A stretch of 64,000 nt of DNA from Mycoplasmopsis gallinacea (GCF_012220205.1 NZ_CP047225.1:434001-498000); one strand, 5' to 3'; shown: positions 1 through 12,109, counted from the stretch's first letter. A program made the numbers and translations. The notes: generated by a model not told the origin, from the letters alone.

Positions 1-41
1 GCTATTTACAATCATTTTAATATATAGGGATATTATTACAA

Positions 42-84
42 AAAATGACGAATTACTCTATGTATTAGGGTTATTCGTCATTTT
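42..84 (-). terminator. Rho-independent terminator of obgE
   Basis: A 12-bp stem (42-53 paired with 73-84, AAAATGACGAAT/ATTCGTCATTTT) encloses a 19-nt loop. On the minus strand it is followed by a T-run, about 40 nt past the obgE stop. Nothing else is recognisable in the first 125 bases. Confidence 0.75.
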
Positions 85-125
85 GAATTATTTAAGTGTC
101 AAACCAATAAACTATTTGCCTAAAA

Positions 126-1391
126 TTATTGTTCATCTTCTCACTCGAATTGGAATCCATAAATTGAAATAGTATCGCCCTTAGTTACTCCTTGACGTAC
201 AAGTTCTTCTCATACACCGATTTTCTTTAAAATGTTGTTAAAGCGAACAAGGTTATCATAAGTGTTAATTGGAATTTTGTGGTAAAGCTCTTCAACTTTT
301 TTACCACTAACTTCGAAGTATCCTTTGTAAGGGTTTTTTACTACATAATCAGGCTCAAAAGTAATTTCTTTTACTTCATTTTCACTATTATCAATTGGAT
401 CGTAATCTGTATGAAGAATCATTTCTCATAAACCTTTTTTCACAAGGTTGAGGTTTTCTTTATTAATTGCTGAAATAGGGATTACAACAAGATCTGGGTA
501 TTTTTCTTTGAATGATTTCATATGTGTTTCAAAAGAAGGAAGATCTGATTTATTTGCAACAATTAATTGTTTTTTCTTTTCAAGTTTTAAATTATAACTA
601 TGTAATTCTTGGTTGATTGTTTCATAATCTTCAATTGGATTTTTTTCTTCTAAACCAAAGTCAATAATATGAGCAATAACACGACAACGTTCAATATGTT
701 TTAAGAACTGAATACCAAGCCCTTTACCTAAAGCAGCACCTTTGATAAGCCCTGGTAAGTCAGCAACGGTGAATGAATTTTCGTATCATTGAACCATTCC
801 GAGTTGAGGCACCAAAGTGGTAAATTCATATTCAGCGACTTTTGCTTTAGCATTAGAAATAGCATTTAAAAAGGTACTTTTACCTGCACTTGGTTTACCA
901 ACAAGACCAACATCTGAAAGAATTTTAAGCACAATTTCTGCTTCATATTTTTCACCAGGCATTCCATTTTCGGTAGTTCTAGGTGCAGTATTTTTAGCGG
1001 TTTTGAATTTAGTGTTTCCTCTACCACCTTTTCCACCTTTAGCTACTAAATATGGTTTGTCAGGTTCAATAACATCAGCAACAAGTTGTTTACCTTTGTA
1101 TACTAAAGTTCCAATCGGAACTTTAACATATGTGTGTTTCCCATTAGCCCCGTATAAGTTTTTTGGACCACCTTTTACACCATCTTCAGCTACTATGTGT
1201 TTATTTTTGTAAAAGCTTAAAAGGGTATTTTTACCAAGGTCACCAACGAAGTAAATATTACCTCCGTTACCACCATCTCCACCATCAGGTCCACCTTTAT
1301 CAACGTGAGCTTCACGACGGAATGACATCATTCCATCTCCACCTTTTCCTGCTTGTAAAAAAATCTTAATTTCATCTATAAAACGCGCCAT
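126..1391 (-). CDS. obgE: GTPase ObgE/CgtA
   Basis: Ribosome-associated GTPase of 421 residues, the usual length, acting in 50S assembly. It begins [18 protein letters not shown], the typical start of the glycine-rich Obg fold, followed by the G domain with Walker [10 protein letters not shown] and a C-terminal OCT domain. The start at 1391 is chosen over an in-frame ATG at 1436 because AAGGAG lies just upstream of it and MARF is the family N-terminus. Several Trp positions near the C-terminus are encoded by TGA. It stands alone between its own terminator and the secDF terminator. Confidence 0.95.
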
Positions 1392-1440
1392 ATTACTCCT
1401 TTTTAAAATGTAATTTAAATTATACAAAATTCCCATGAAA

Positions 1441-1471
1441 GTAAAGAAAAAAGCTAGCTTGGCACTAGCTT
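1441..1471 (-). terminator. Terminator of secDF
   Basis: A 7-bp stem AAGCTAG/CTAGCTT (1451-1457 with 1465-1471) with a 7-nt loop. On the minus strand it is followed by TTTTTTCTTT. The stem overlaps the secDF stop codon. Confidence 0.7.
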
Positions 1472-4073
1472 AATATTTGAAATCATTAATTCCTTTAAAT
1501 GTTTGCTCTTCAGGTTTGTTGATATTTCAATAACCAGTTTGAATTCTCTTTTGAATTCTTCTTTGTCTGAATAATTCTAATTTGCTTCATACTCATGAAC
1601 AAATGAAAATCGATGAATATACCCCAATTAAAATACCAAAAAGCATAACTATGTTAAAGGTAAAGTTGGTTGCGTTTTTAAATGCAAGCAAGGTAGCTAC
1701 TGCAAAAAGAGTTGTTCCTGATGTAAATAAACTTCTTTTTAAAGTATCTGCAATACTTGAATTAATTATGTCTTTAATATCTTTTTTATCTAAAATTTTG
1801 TTTGCATATTTGTTTTGGATTTTTTCTCTAATTCTATCGAATGTTACAACTGTATCGTTGATACTTAAACCGAGAATTGACAGCACAGCAGCAACAATAA
1901 TTGTTGATACTTGTAATCTTGTAATAACAACAAAAGCAATTACCATTAAAAAGTCGTGTAATAAACCAATAATTGCAGCAATTGAGTAAGTTCAATTCAT
2001 TCTTACAAGAATGTAAATAACAATACCGATAAAGCTAATTCCTGTAGCGATAAACGCATTAAGCACTAATTTATTAGCTTCAGCTGCAGATACAAGGTAG
2101 TTAGTTACGATTAAATCAGAATTATAATCATTAATTAAGTTTTTGATTTTATCTGCACTATTTGTAAGATCTTGTGATGTTTTAATTGATAAAACATAAT
2201 TTAATGAATTTGAATCAGCGCTTTGAATTGAAATAACGTTTTCTGGATTTAGTAAATTTAAATCGCTTGCATTTTTAACAAGTAAAGATTTTAATTCATT
2301 TGCTTGATCAAGCGTAAATTCTTGACCTTTAGCAACATCAGCATTTACTAAGAAGTTAATTCCACCGCTAAATTCGATTGAACGGTTAATTCCTGCACTA
2401 AATTCTTGTCCTTGGACTGCGAAAATAGTAAAGACAATTGAACCAGCGATAATAAATATTAATGAAAGAAGAGCGAATCATTTAGCATTTTTAAGATAAT
2501 TTGACTTGTTAACCAAAATACCTAATTTTGAAGTGTGTTTAATATATCTTTTTCTAATTCCTAAAAGGTATAAACGATCATTGAATGCACCGGTGCCGAC
2601 AAGCATAGTAGCTAAGAAACGGGTAAAGACAAGCATAACTAATAACGTAAATAGGATAGATAAAATAAGAGTTATACTAAATCCTCTAACATCTTTTGTT
2701 CCTAAGAAGAACAAGATAAAACCGACAATGATGGTTGTGATGTTAGCATCCATAATTGACGAAATAGACATTTTGTTTGAATTTTTAAAGGCTTTATTTA
2801 GTGTATCACCACTATAAACTTCTTTCTTAAGCCTTTCAAACGTTATTACGTTTGCATCAACACTAATTCCAATTCCGATAATTAAAGCAGCAATTGTAGC
2901 TGGTGAATATTCACCTCTAAGCACTGTGAACATTAAAAGTGTTAAGAAAATATATAAAGCTATACTGATTGTGCTTAATGCGCCTAAAAGACCATAGTTT
3001 ATAATCATGAAAAGAGAAATTACAGAGAAAATAACAATACCAGCAATAATTGCATAATCAAATGCTGTGTTATTTAAGTTTGCATTTACATACACACTTG
3101 ATAATAACTCTAAATCATAACTACTTAAACCAAAGTTAATTTTATTAGCTAATTTTTGAGCTTGAGCAGCTGTGAAATTACCATTAATAATAACTTCTTT
3201 TGAGTTAATTGGTGAATTTACAGAAGCTGAACTAATTAAGAAAAGTTCATTAATAGCAATAACATTTTCTTTTATAGCATTAGCTCTATATTGTTTTCTT
3301 CCATCAATTTCATATTCTTGATATGGTTTTTCATTAACGTGAATAAAGTTTCATAAGTTGTGATTTGCATTGTCTCATTCAACTGGAAACTCTGTTTTAG
3401 CAATATTTATAAGTTTTTCAATATCAAGTCACATTAACACTAAGTTTTGACCTGTTAATTGTTTATCTTGTTGTGATAAGTATTGGGTAGCTCTTGTTCA
3501 TTCAGCTACTGCATCATTATCGCTTAATGTAATTTGAACTGATTCTTTACCGTTTTGATTTGTGTACTTAGCACCATTTTGTTGAAATGGAGGAACTCAA
3601 TTAATTGGTTCACCATTTTCTAATGAACCCTCTTCAGTGAATTTACCATTGTAAAAAAGAGGTTTCATATTAATGTCAGTAATGGTTAAAAGTGGTTTTT
3701 CAACAATTTCAGATTCGAATTCTTTTCTTTCTGCATCTGAAATTTCACCACTTTTTGTAATTCTAATTTTTCCATCACCTTCAGTTGAAACAGATATACC
3801 ATTTAAACCTGTACCACCTGTAAGACGATTAAATAATGAAGTATTAACTTGTTCAGTTAAAGTTTTATCAGCATTTTGATTAGTTTTACTATCTTTAATT
3901 TGAACACGAACTTCAATACCACCACCATAATCTATTGATTTATTAACGTTTTTGCTAACAAAAAAAACACTACCAAAAGTGATAGCTAAAAAAGTAGAAA
4001 TAATAGTGATTGCACTGATTAATCATCTTTTTCAATTTGTAAGTGCAAAGAATTTTTTTATTCTTTCTATCAT
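1470..4073 (-). CDS. secDF: Fused protein-export membrane protein SecDF
   Basis: An accessory subunit of the Sec translocon that uses the ion gradient to drive late steps of protein export. It is a single frame of 867 residues when TGA is read as Trp. An N-terminal transmembrane segment follows MIERIKKFFAL, then a long extracytoplasmic domain, a SecD-type six-helix block with a GIGISVDANVITFERLK signature (roughly residues 410-425), a second extracytoplasmic domain, and a SecF-type block with LSINDTVVTFDRIREK (roughly 730-745). SecD and SecF are separate proteins in many bacteria; the fusion is usual in Bacillus and mollicutes. It faces the same way as ruvB but 62 nt separate them. Confidence 0.93.
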
Positions 4074-4135
4074 ATTATTAAATATTACCATATTTTGAGC
4101 TTTTAATTAGTATTAAATATTACTCAAAAGAAGAG

Positions 4136-5089
4136 TTATTTATGCAATTTTTGTCTAATTAAATAATCAATACCTTTGCTTGTAATTCTTCTCCCTCTAG
4201 AATTTTTTTCAATTAGCTTCAAATAAAGCAAAATAGGTTCGATTTCGTTTATTATGTTCTCTTTTGAGTTAAGTAAAAGCCCGCAAAGTGTATCTAATGA
4301 TACACATTTTTCTTCAAATCCATCTTTTAAAATGCTCATATATTCAATGTGATCTTTTGTGAGTCCAAATTCATATAAATCCAAATTCTTAAAGGTTTTC
4401 ATAATAATTCTTTTATCAATTTCTTTTTGCTCTTGTGAAATTGAAAAATCGTTAATTCTTTTCAATAAATGATTGGCAAGTCTAGGTGTAGATCTTGAAT
4501 ATTCAGCAATTAAGCGGATAAGGTTTTCTTGAATTTCGATTTTGAGTGCATTTGAAGATTTTTGGATAATCTCCATCATATTTTCAAGTGTATATGATGA
4601 AAGTCTACATAAATAACCAAAGCGATCTTTAAAAGGCTGGACAATTTCATTTAATTTAGTCGTAGCACCAATTAAAGTAAACGGTTTAAGCTTCATTCTC
4701 ATTGCTTTGCTATTACCTTCTGCACCTATAATTAAGTCAAAAACGAAATCTTCCATTGCTGAATAAAGAAATTCAACAACTCCTTTATTGATGCTATGAA
4801 TCTCATCAATAAAGACAATATCATTTTCTTTAAGTATTGATAAAATACTGATTAAATCAGACTTTTTCTCTATGTTCGAACCTTGCACATAGTGAATGTT
4901 GTTATCTGATTCATTGGCGATAATAGTAGCAAGAGTAGTTTTTCCCATCCCTGGCATTCCATAAAAAAGAATATGATCAATTGGTTTATTTTGAACTTTC
5001 GCACTTTTAATCATTACTTGTAGTGTCTTTTTAATTTTGTCTTGACCAATAAATTCCTTAAAATTAAGCGGCCTTAGATCCAAGTTCAT
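4136..5089 (-). CDS. ruvB: Holliday junction branch-migration helicase RuvB
   Basis: AAA+ motor of the RuvAB complex, 317 residues. Visible are Walker A GMPGMGKTT (about residues 44-52), Walker B IVFIDEIHSI (about 91-100), the sensor-1 region TLIGATTK, an arginine-finger region SRSTPRLANHLLKR and a C-terminal winged helix ending in RRITSKGIDYL. The N-terminus starts directly at the RPLNFKEFIGQDKI motif, without the 15-20 extra residues of many homologues. Its start overlaps the end of ruvA by 26 nt, so the two are translationally coupled. Confidence 0.95.
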   Translation of the reverse strand: MNLDLRPLNFKEFIGQDKIKKTLQVMIKSAKVQNKPIDHILFYGMPGMGKTTLATIIANESDNNIHYVQGSNIEKKSDLISILSILKENDIVFIDEIHSINKGVVEFLYSAMEDFVFDLIIGAEGNSKAMRMKLKPFTLIGATTKLNEIVQPFKDRFGYLCRLSSYTLENMMEIIQKSSNALKIEIQENLIRLIAEYSRSTPRLANHLLKRINDFSISQEQKEIDKRIIMKTFKNLDLYEFGLTKDHIEYMSILKDGFEEKCVSLDTLCGLLLNSKENIINEIEPILLYLKLIEKNSRGRRITSKGIDYLIRQKLHK

Positions 5090-5666
5090 TTTGACCCTTA
5101 GTTGCTATTATTTTAATGCTATCTTCAACCATTTGGTCAATATTTGTTTTTGCTTTTAAGTTCTCTAAAGCATATTCAATTTGTTTTTTCTTAAATCCTA
5201 ATGTTTCAAGCGTTTTTGAAACTTCAGAGATGTTATTTAAATCTTCCTTAGTTTTCTTAGAAATATTAGAAGTAATTTTTGCTCATTTTCTTTGTAATTC
5301 ATTGCAAATATTTTTTGCAACTTTTTCTGAAACGAAGTTAATGCTAGCAAGATCGCTTCATTTATCTTCAGCAATTCATGAAGCTACTAATTCTCATCCT
5401 TTATCCAGAATTGCCATAGCTATTTTTGGACCCACTTTGTCAATTGCAATTAAATCAACAAAAAGAAGTCTTTCTTTAAAGTCTTTAAATCCGTATGTAT
5501 TACATAAATAATCAGTTCTGTAATCATATAAATATAACTTAATTTTTTGTCCTACATTATAGCGAGATTCATTTGCTACATTAACAATGTGCCCTTCCCC
5601 TTTATTTTCTAATATTAAGTTATTAAAGTTTTTATATACAATTTCTCCAATTTTATAAAGTATCAT
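5064..5666 (-). CDS. ruvA: Holliday junction DNA helicase subunit RuvA
   Basis: DNA-binding subunit that holds the four-way junction for RuvB. It has 200 residues, close to the family norm of about 203. It shows an N-terminal OB fold (MILYKIGEIVYKNFNNLILE), a helix-hairpin-helix with AIDKVGPKIAMAIL (about residues 71-84), and a C-terminal domain after a linker. An in-frame TGA (Trp) follows ILDKG, so a standard-code reading would cut the protein at 90 residues. The start is supported by GGAGG seven bases upstream. It is cotranscribed with ruvB. Confidence 0.93.
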
Positions 5667-5721
5667 TTTTTGCCTCCATCTTTAACATATAAAAATTGGA
5701 GAATTTGCTTAAAAAAGTACA

Positions 5722-5749
5722 AAAAATGAACAAAACCGTCGTTTTGTTC
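5722..5749 (-). terminator. Terminator of rpmF
   Basis: Perfect 9-bp stem GAACAAAAC/GTTTTGTTC (5728-5736 with 5741-5749) with a CGTC loop. The minus strand continues with ATTTTTT. Confidence 0.8.
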
Positions 5750-5770
5750 ACATTAATGCATTTTATATTA

Positions 5771-5974
5771 TTATTTAGCAATACGGTCTTGGTTTGAAAC
5801 AAAACCAGCAACTTTTTGTCCTTTATAGAATCCACATTCTCTACATACAACGTGTTGTTCTTTCATCATTGTACAGTTTGGGCAAGCTACAAGGTTAGGC
5901 ATTGTTAATGCACTGTGAGAATTTCTCTTGTGTTTACGTTGTTTAGAAGTCTTACGTTTAGGAACAATAGCCAT
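5771..5974 (-). CDS. rpmF: 50S ribosomal protein L32
   Basis: 67 residues, beginning MAIVPKRKTSKQRKHKRNSH, the typical basic N-terminus. The zinc-ribbon cysteines are all present (CPNC ... CREC), so this is the zinc-binding (C+) form. The start at 5974 is chosen over ATG 5980 because AGGAGGTGAAA lies directly before it and MAIVPK is the family start. It has its own terminator, so it is probably a single-gene unit. Confidence 0.96.
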   Translation of the reverse strand: MAIVPKRKTSKQRKHKRNSHSALTMPNLVACPNCTMMKEQHVVCRECGFYKGQKVAGFVSNQDRIAK

Positions 5975-6104
5975 TTTCACCTCCTTTAAAAATTTTCATG
6001 AAAATTTGTTTTCTCTATTATACTCAATATTTTTTAAACACTAAGTTTTTTAGTTAATAAAGATTGCTTTTTAATTTTATCAAATATCAAAAAATAACAA
6101 AAAT

Positions 6105-7307
6105 TTATTTTTTATACACAACAGTCATTGTTATAGGAGCATGGTCGCTTATTTTTTTCACTATATTAAAATCTGAGTCAGATCCATCTGGATTTTCTTT
6201 TTTAAATAACTGACGGTATTTTAAACGATCATATTTTTCTGAATATTTATTGAACATATTGACAATATCGTATTTGAAAAGCTCTTTATATTCTTGTGAA
6301 GTATTTTCATTTGCATCAATTACATCAAGTTTTTCACCTTCTATAAAAAGAAACTTGTCATATGGGTTTGCATAAGGGTTTGAACTGCTTGATCCTAAAC
6401 TAGTTTCGTAAATTTCTAAATCAACGGAATTGTAGTAAGTTTGGTATTTATTAATATCTTCAAAGTGTTGAAAAATAGTGTTATTATTAGGTTTAATATT
6501 TGTATCACCACCAAAAATAATAGTAGTTTTAGGATCAACATATTTTTTAACAAACTCAAATACTTGTTCAAGCCCGAAAGCTTCTGATACTTCTTGACTT
6601 CCTTGTCCTGATTTACTAATATTTACTCCTTGATAACTATCTGGTAGTTTTACATCACTTTCACCATTTTTAGAATTACTATCTGGTGAATCAAAGTGTG
6701 CAAAAATAGTAGCAACTTTTGCACCATTAACTTTATTTTCAAAGTAGTTTATCATTGGAAATCTTGTATAAGTTGTATTTCTGTCTGCACCAACAAATTT
6801 GATAGGTTGCTTAAATGACATTTGGTTTTGAGCTAAACCATTGAAATTAATTGGTTGAAAAACGTTTTGGTCATAAAGAACAGCAATTTGTTCTTTTGAG
6901 TTTTCAAAAGTCGGATTAATAGCATCATTTTCGTTTTGAATAATTGAAGCGTAATTATGCTTATTTTGAAGTTTATTTAACCCTTCAACAATGTTCGCGA
7001 CTTTATTCCCTGCTCCGTGATTAATTTCAGTTAAGCCAATAATTGAAGAATCTAAATTAGCAAGAATTTCAGTGATTCCTGTTACTTTTAATGAACCTTT
7101 ATTTGAATTTTTACCACCATAATTAAGGATGTTTCAATGAGTAACGTTAAACCCTTCTTTATTTAATGAAATGTTTTTATTTGTAGTGGTTTGCTCTGTT
7201 TTGAAAAATTTATCATAAACAAAATATCCACCAATTGCAATAGCAGCAATTGCTACTGAAGCAACCGAAGAAATTACTGGTGCTTTTTTACTTCTTTTCT
7301 TTTTCAT
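6105..7307 (-). CDS. Membrane-anchored nuclease, endonuclease/exonuclease/phosphatase family (MnuA-like)
   Basis: A 400-residue protein with a lysine-rich N-terminus and one membrane segment (about residues 10-31), so the catalytic domain is probably outside the cell. Hallmarks of the EEP (DNase I-like) fold are present: THWNILNYGG near residue 57, GLTEIN, IIFGGDTNIKPNN with the metal/substrate Asp-x-Asn, and a C-terminal SDHAPITMTVV with the catalytic Asp-His. Surface nucleases of this family let mycoplasmas harvest nucleotides from host DNA and degrade extracellular traps; that role is inferred here. GGGGAA precedes tandem ATGs (7310 and 7307). The spacing fits 7307 better. Confidence 0.85.
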
Positions 7308-7330
7308 CATTCCCCTTTTCTTTGTTTTCT

Positions 7331-7354
7331 AATAATACTAAATTTAGTATTATT
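7331..7354. promoter_or_regulatory. 24-bp perfect palindrome between divergent genes
   Basis: The sequence from 7331 to 7354 is identical to its own reverse complement, centred on CTAAATTTAG. It lies in the 53-bp gap between the start of the nuclease gene (7307, minus) and tmcAL (7361, plus). It could be a shared operator or carry the two -10 regions. No T-run favours a terminator. Confidence 0.5.
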
Positions 7355-7360
7355 TAATAT

Positions 7361-8284
7361 ATGTTTTTAAGAGAAAAAAGGCCACATGTGGGTATAGTTG
7401 TAGAATATAATCCCTTTCACAATGGCCACATTTATCAAATTGAGCAAATTAAAAAAATGTTTCCAAATTGCAAAATAACTGTTGCAATGAGCTATAAATA
7501 TTCTCAAAGAGGTGAGATAATCATAGCTCCTTGAAGAGTAAGAAAAAAGTATGCTAAAAAATATGGTGTAGATAAATTTGTCAAGCTTCATACCGATATT
7601 TCAGCTCAAGCTGCCCATATTTTTGCATCCGAAGCTGTCTTAAAATTAGCTAAAAAAGGTATCAATTACTTAGTTTTTGGTTCTGAAACAAACGATGTGA
7701 ATTTATTTTTAAAAATTGCTAATTTAATCAAAAATAACTTAGATCAATACAACCTTCTTATTAAAAAATATCTAAAACAAAAAGGTAATTCGTTTCCTAG
7801 AGCAACCAATTTAGCTTTAAGCGAGCTTTCAGGAAGTAATATCACAATGCCTAATGACATTTTAGGCCTTGAATATGTCAAAACCATTGTTAATCACAAT
7901 TTGGATATCATTCCAATTTCAATTTTAAGAACAATTGATTTTCATTCTGAAGAGACAAATAATCAATTTGCTTCAGCGTCAAAAATTCGTTCAATGCTTG
8001 TGAGTGGCGAAGATATTTCTCCTTTTACTCCTATACCTAGGGAGAAAATGACTTCTAAAAATATTAGTGACACTTACAAAAAGTTTCAAAAAATTGTTAT
8101 TAATACTCAAAAAGAAAAGCTCGCGAAAATGAAGATGATCTCTGAGGGGGTGGAAAATTTATTTAAGAAAAACATTCATTTAGAAACTTATGAAGAGTTT
8201 GTAGAAGCTTGCGTTTCTAAGCGCTATACTCGTAGTAGAATTAAGCGAGCTTATCTCTTTGTTTTGCTTAAAAAATATAAATAA
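7361..8284 (+). CDS. tmcAL: tRNA(Met) cytidine acetate ligase (TmcAL/YlbM family)
   Basis: A nucleotidyltransferase-like enzyme which in Bacillus makes N4-acetylcytidine at the wobble base of elongator tRNA-Met. The N-terminal motif [14 protein letters not shown] (about residues 10-23) contains the HNGH nucleotide-binding signature. [11 protein letters not shown] is the typical later motif and [16 protein letters not shown] is near the end. At 307 residues it is shorter than the roughly 400 of Bacillus, mainly at the C-terminus. ATG 7361 has no clear Shine-Dalgarno, and the divergent palindrome ends 6 nt before it, so the message may be nearly leaderless. A strong terminator follows. Confidence 0.85.
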
Positions 8285-8290
8285 TCGCAT

Positions 8291-8320
8291 AAAACCGAAA
8301 ACTCAAGTTTTCGGTTTTTT
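8291..8320 (+). terminator. Terminator of tmcAL
   Basis: Perfect 12-bp stem AAAACCGAAAAC/GTTTTCGGTTTT (8291-8302 with 8307-8318), TCAA loop, followed by T's. Confidence 0.85.
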
Positions 8321-8433
8321 AATGTGGAATATATTACATATGTACAATTCAAAATAATTTGAAAATACTTTTTTAAAAAATAAAAAGCATAAAATAATTT
8401 ATAAATTATAAAAAAATAAAAAAGGAAGGAAAA

Positions 8434-10206
8434 ATGCAAAAAAATAGTAAAAAAGTACATTTATATCCTTTTACAGCTGGGTATAGACTTGTTTCTTTTT
8501 TATCAGGTTTCTTTGTTATTTTAGAAGTTGTAGCACAAGTTCTTATTCCATTTTTCATTAGTGAATTAATGGATAAAGGACTAAAAGTTGGAATGCCAAA
8601 AACCGATATGGATGCTATTGTGAAATACGGACTTATTATTTTAGGTCTTTCATTTATTTCTCTTATTTTCGGTATTCTAAGTGGTGTCTGCGCTTCTAAA
8701 GCTGCAGCTGGACTTGGTAAAAATATTCGTAAAGCTATTTACGAAAATATTGTCTCACTTTCATTTAAGAATTTAGACAAATATTCAAGCGGAAGCTTAA
8801 TTACTAGAATGACTAATGACATTATTAACGTGCAAAATGCATATTTAATGATTGTTAGAACTTTAGTTAGAGCGCCAATTATGATTGTTTTTGCAATCAT
8901 AATGGCTTTTGTAAATGCAGCAATGCTTGCTTCAGTATTGATCGGAGTTGTATTTGTACTTGCGATTATTGTCTTTACAATTATGTTCTTAGTATTTAAA
9001 AGATACGGATTAATGCTTAGTTCTTACGATAAATTAAATAATAAAATCTCTGAGAATTTAATTGCAATGAGAACAATTAAAGCATTTGCAAAAGAAGAAA
9101 AAGAATTTAAAGAATTTGAAAAGCAAACCAAGGATGTGAAAAGAATTTCAATTTATACTGAAAAATTAATGTCGCTTTCACAACCTATTTTCTCAGGAGC
9201 TATTTATTTATGTGTTTTTGCGTTTATTTTAATTGCAACAAACCATATGGTCTTTACTCCATTTAATGAATGAACCATTACTCCAGGGGTTTTAGTTTCA
9301 TTTTTTGGATATATGTTTCAAGTGCTTATTTCATTTGTGCTTGTTGCTATGAGTGTTGCAACAATTACAATTGCTAAAGCTAGTGTTGGTAGAATTAAAG
9401 AAATTTTAGGTGAAAAAAGTTACATTCAAAACCCAGAAAACCCAATTACAGAAGTTAAAAACGGTTCAATTGAATTTGTTGATGTTTATTTAAAATATAG
9501 CACAAATGCTCAATTAGAAAACTTAAGCAATATTAATTTAAAAATTAATGCAGGTGAAACAATTGGAATTATTGGTAAAACAGGTAGTTCAAAAAGTTCA
9601 TTAGTTTCACTTTTACCTCGTTTATATGATGTTACTAGTGGAAAGGTTTTAATTGATGGTCACAACGTTAAAGATTATGATGTAGCATCATTAAGAGATG
9701 CAGTTTCAATGGTGCTTCAAAAAAATACACTCTTTAGCGGAACTATTCGTGAAAACATGCTTTGAGGAAACGAAAATGCAACTGATAGTGAAATTATTGA
9801 GGCTTTAAAACAAGCTTCAGCATATGAATTTGTATTCGAAAAAGAAAATGGATTAGACTCAAAAGTTGAAGAAGGTGGAAATAATTTCTCAGGTGGGCAA
9901 AAACAACGTTTATGTATTGCAAGAGCACTTCTTAAAAAGTCAAAAATTATTGTACTTGATGATTCAACAAGCGCTGTTGATAATAATACAGATCGTAAAA
10001 TTAGAGAAGAATTTTCTAATAATCTCAAAGATGTAACTAAATTAATCATTGCTCAAAGAATTACATCAATTGAAAATGCAGATCGCATTATTGTTCTTGA
10101 TGATGGAAAAGTATCTGGATATGATACCCATGAGAATTTATTAAAAAATAATGAATTTTACGCAAACCTTTGAAAAGACCAATTAGCAGGAGGTGGAAAT
10201 GAATAG
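8434..10206 (+). CDS. ABC exporter subunit A (half transporter, degenerate ATPase site)
   Basis: A 590-residue half transporter with a six-helix type IV (exporter) domain in residues 15-320 and a C-terminal ATPase domain. Walker A is GKTGSSKSS near residue 381, signature NFSGGQKQRL, Walker B IIVLDDSTSAVD. The catalytic Glu after Walker B is Asp, as in the non-catalytic half of heterodimeric exporters such as BmrC. It overlaps the next gene by 8 nt, so the two halves form one heterodimer. The substrate cannot be deduced; drugs or lipids are usual for the family. AAGGAAGG precedes the start. Confidence 0.9.
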
Positions 10207-12106
10207 AAAAAAATCTAAATTCGATTCACAAACCTTCAAAAAATTAATGAAATTCATGTGAGAAACTAATAAAGTTTACTTTTCATTAATTATATTTGGG
10301 ATGCTTGTAACAGCTGCTACATTTTCACTTAGCCAATCATTTTTAGGTATTGTTCTTTTCAATAAATTTTTAGTCCCATATTTCATTAGTGGTGCTAAAA
10401 AATTCGATTGATATGGATTTACAATAGCGATTATACTTTTAGGGCTAATGTATTTAATTGGTGTAACTTGTCAATTTGTTGCTTCAAGATTGTCAATTTC
10501 ACTTGCTCATTCGACAATTCAAAAATTAAGAGTCAGTTTATATTCAAAAATGCAAAAACTACCAATTAAATACTTTGATACTAATTTGAATGGAAATTTA
10601 ATTTCGATTTATACAAATGATATTGATACCTTAAGAGAAATGATTTCTCAAAGTTTCCCGCAAATTATTAACTCAATTGCAACAATTTTCATTTTATTAT
10701 TCTTAATGTTTTACTACGGCTGATTTATGACACTTATAGTGCTTTTACTTGTGTTTGTACTTATGTTTTTCTCAAGTAAATTTGCTATTTATTCAGGAAA
10801 ATACTTTGTGCAAAGACAAAAGAGCTTAGGTAAATTAAATGGATTTATAAGTGAAATGATTAATGGGGTTAAAGTTATTAAAGTCTTTAATCATGAACAA
10901 AAATCAGTATCTGATTTAACAGTGAAAAATGATGAATTTTACAAAAGTGACTTTAAATCTAAAGCTATAATGAACATTTTATTCCCGCTTTTTATGAATA
11001 TGGGGAACATTAATTATGCAATAGTTGCTCTTATTGGTGGAGTTGTTTTGGCTAATAACGGACACGTTGGAACCTTAAATATAGGTTTAAACATCGGGGT
11101 ATTAGTTTCATTCCTTCAATATACAAGAAGTTTCTCAAACCCAATTGCAACAATTAGCCAACAATTTAACACAATTTCAGTAGCTATTGCTGGAGCTCAA
11201 AGAGTATTTGCTGTTTTTGAAGAAAAAGAAGAGCAAGATCTTGGGACTATTGAAATAGTTCGTGAAAGAGATTTAAATGAAACTGAAAAAGAGCTTTTAG
11301 CTGTGTTAAACCTTGAAAAATCTAATTTCTACTACAAAATGCTTGTAGATGGAAAAGTAATATTTAAAGAAGCTAAAGGACAGGTAGTATTTAAAAATGT
11401 TTACTTTGGATATACAGACCAAAAAATGATTCTTAAAGATATTAATTTAGAAGTAATGCCTGGTCAAAAAATTGCTTTTGTTGGTGCAACTGGAGCTGGA
11501 AAAACTACAATTACTAACTTAATTAACCGTTTCTATGATGTAAATCAAGGTGAAATTTTACTTGATGGAATTAATCTTGAAGAAATTAAAAAATCTTCAT
11601 TAAGAAAATCACTTGGTTTTGTACTTCAAGATACTTCTCTTTTCAGTAAAAGTGTTAAAGAAAACATCTCTTATGGAGTTGAAAATGCTCTTAAAGAAGA
11701 TGTTGAATACGCAGCTAGTGTTGCAAACGCAGATCGTTTTATCGGTTTAATGGAAAATGGATTTGAAACTGAGCTTGAAAATGCTGGAGAAAACATTTCT
11801 CAAGGTCAAAAACAACTGCTTTCAATTGCTAGAACAAGTATGCTTCAACCAATGATTTTAGTCCTTGATGAAGCTACAAGTACAATCGATACTGAAACCG
11901 AAAAACATGTTCAAGAAGCTATGTATAATTTAATGAATAATAGAACTTCATTTATTATTGCTCACCGTCTTAGCACAATCAAAAACGTCGATAAAATTGT
12001 GGTTTTAGATAAAGGTGAAATTGCTGAGCAAGGAAGCCATAAAGAACTTCTTGCTCAAAAAGGTATGTATTACAAACTTTATACAGGTGCTATTGAACTT
12101 GATTAA
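10199..12106 (+). CDS. ABC exporter subunit B (half transporter, canonical ATPase site)
   Basis: The 635-residue partner of the preceding gene. A six-helix membrane domain (about residues 20-330) is followed by an unusual insert of about 45 residues (REDLNETEKELL region) between membrane and ATPase domains. The ATPase has Walker A GATGAGKTT (about 429-437), signature ISQGQKQLL, and canonical Walker B ILVLDEATSTID with Glu. The pair should therefore have one consensus and one degenerate site. Translation starts inside the end of subunit A with AGGAGG ten bases upstream. A strong terminator follows. Confidence 0.9.
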
Positions 12107-12109
12107 AAC

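Noticed and set aside
817..1369. Plus-strand open frames of 131 and 68 codons over obgE
   Set aside because: They are antisense shadows of the glycine-rich ObgE coding region, with no ribosome-binding site and no recognisable product.
5653..5850. Minus-strand 65-codon frame between rpmF and ruvA
   Set aside because: It overlaps rpmF in another frame and runs through the rpmF terminator.
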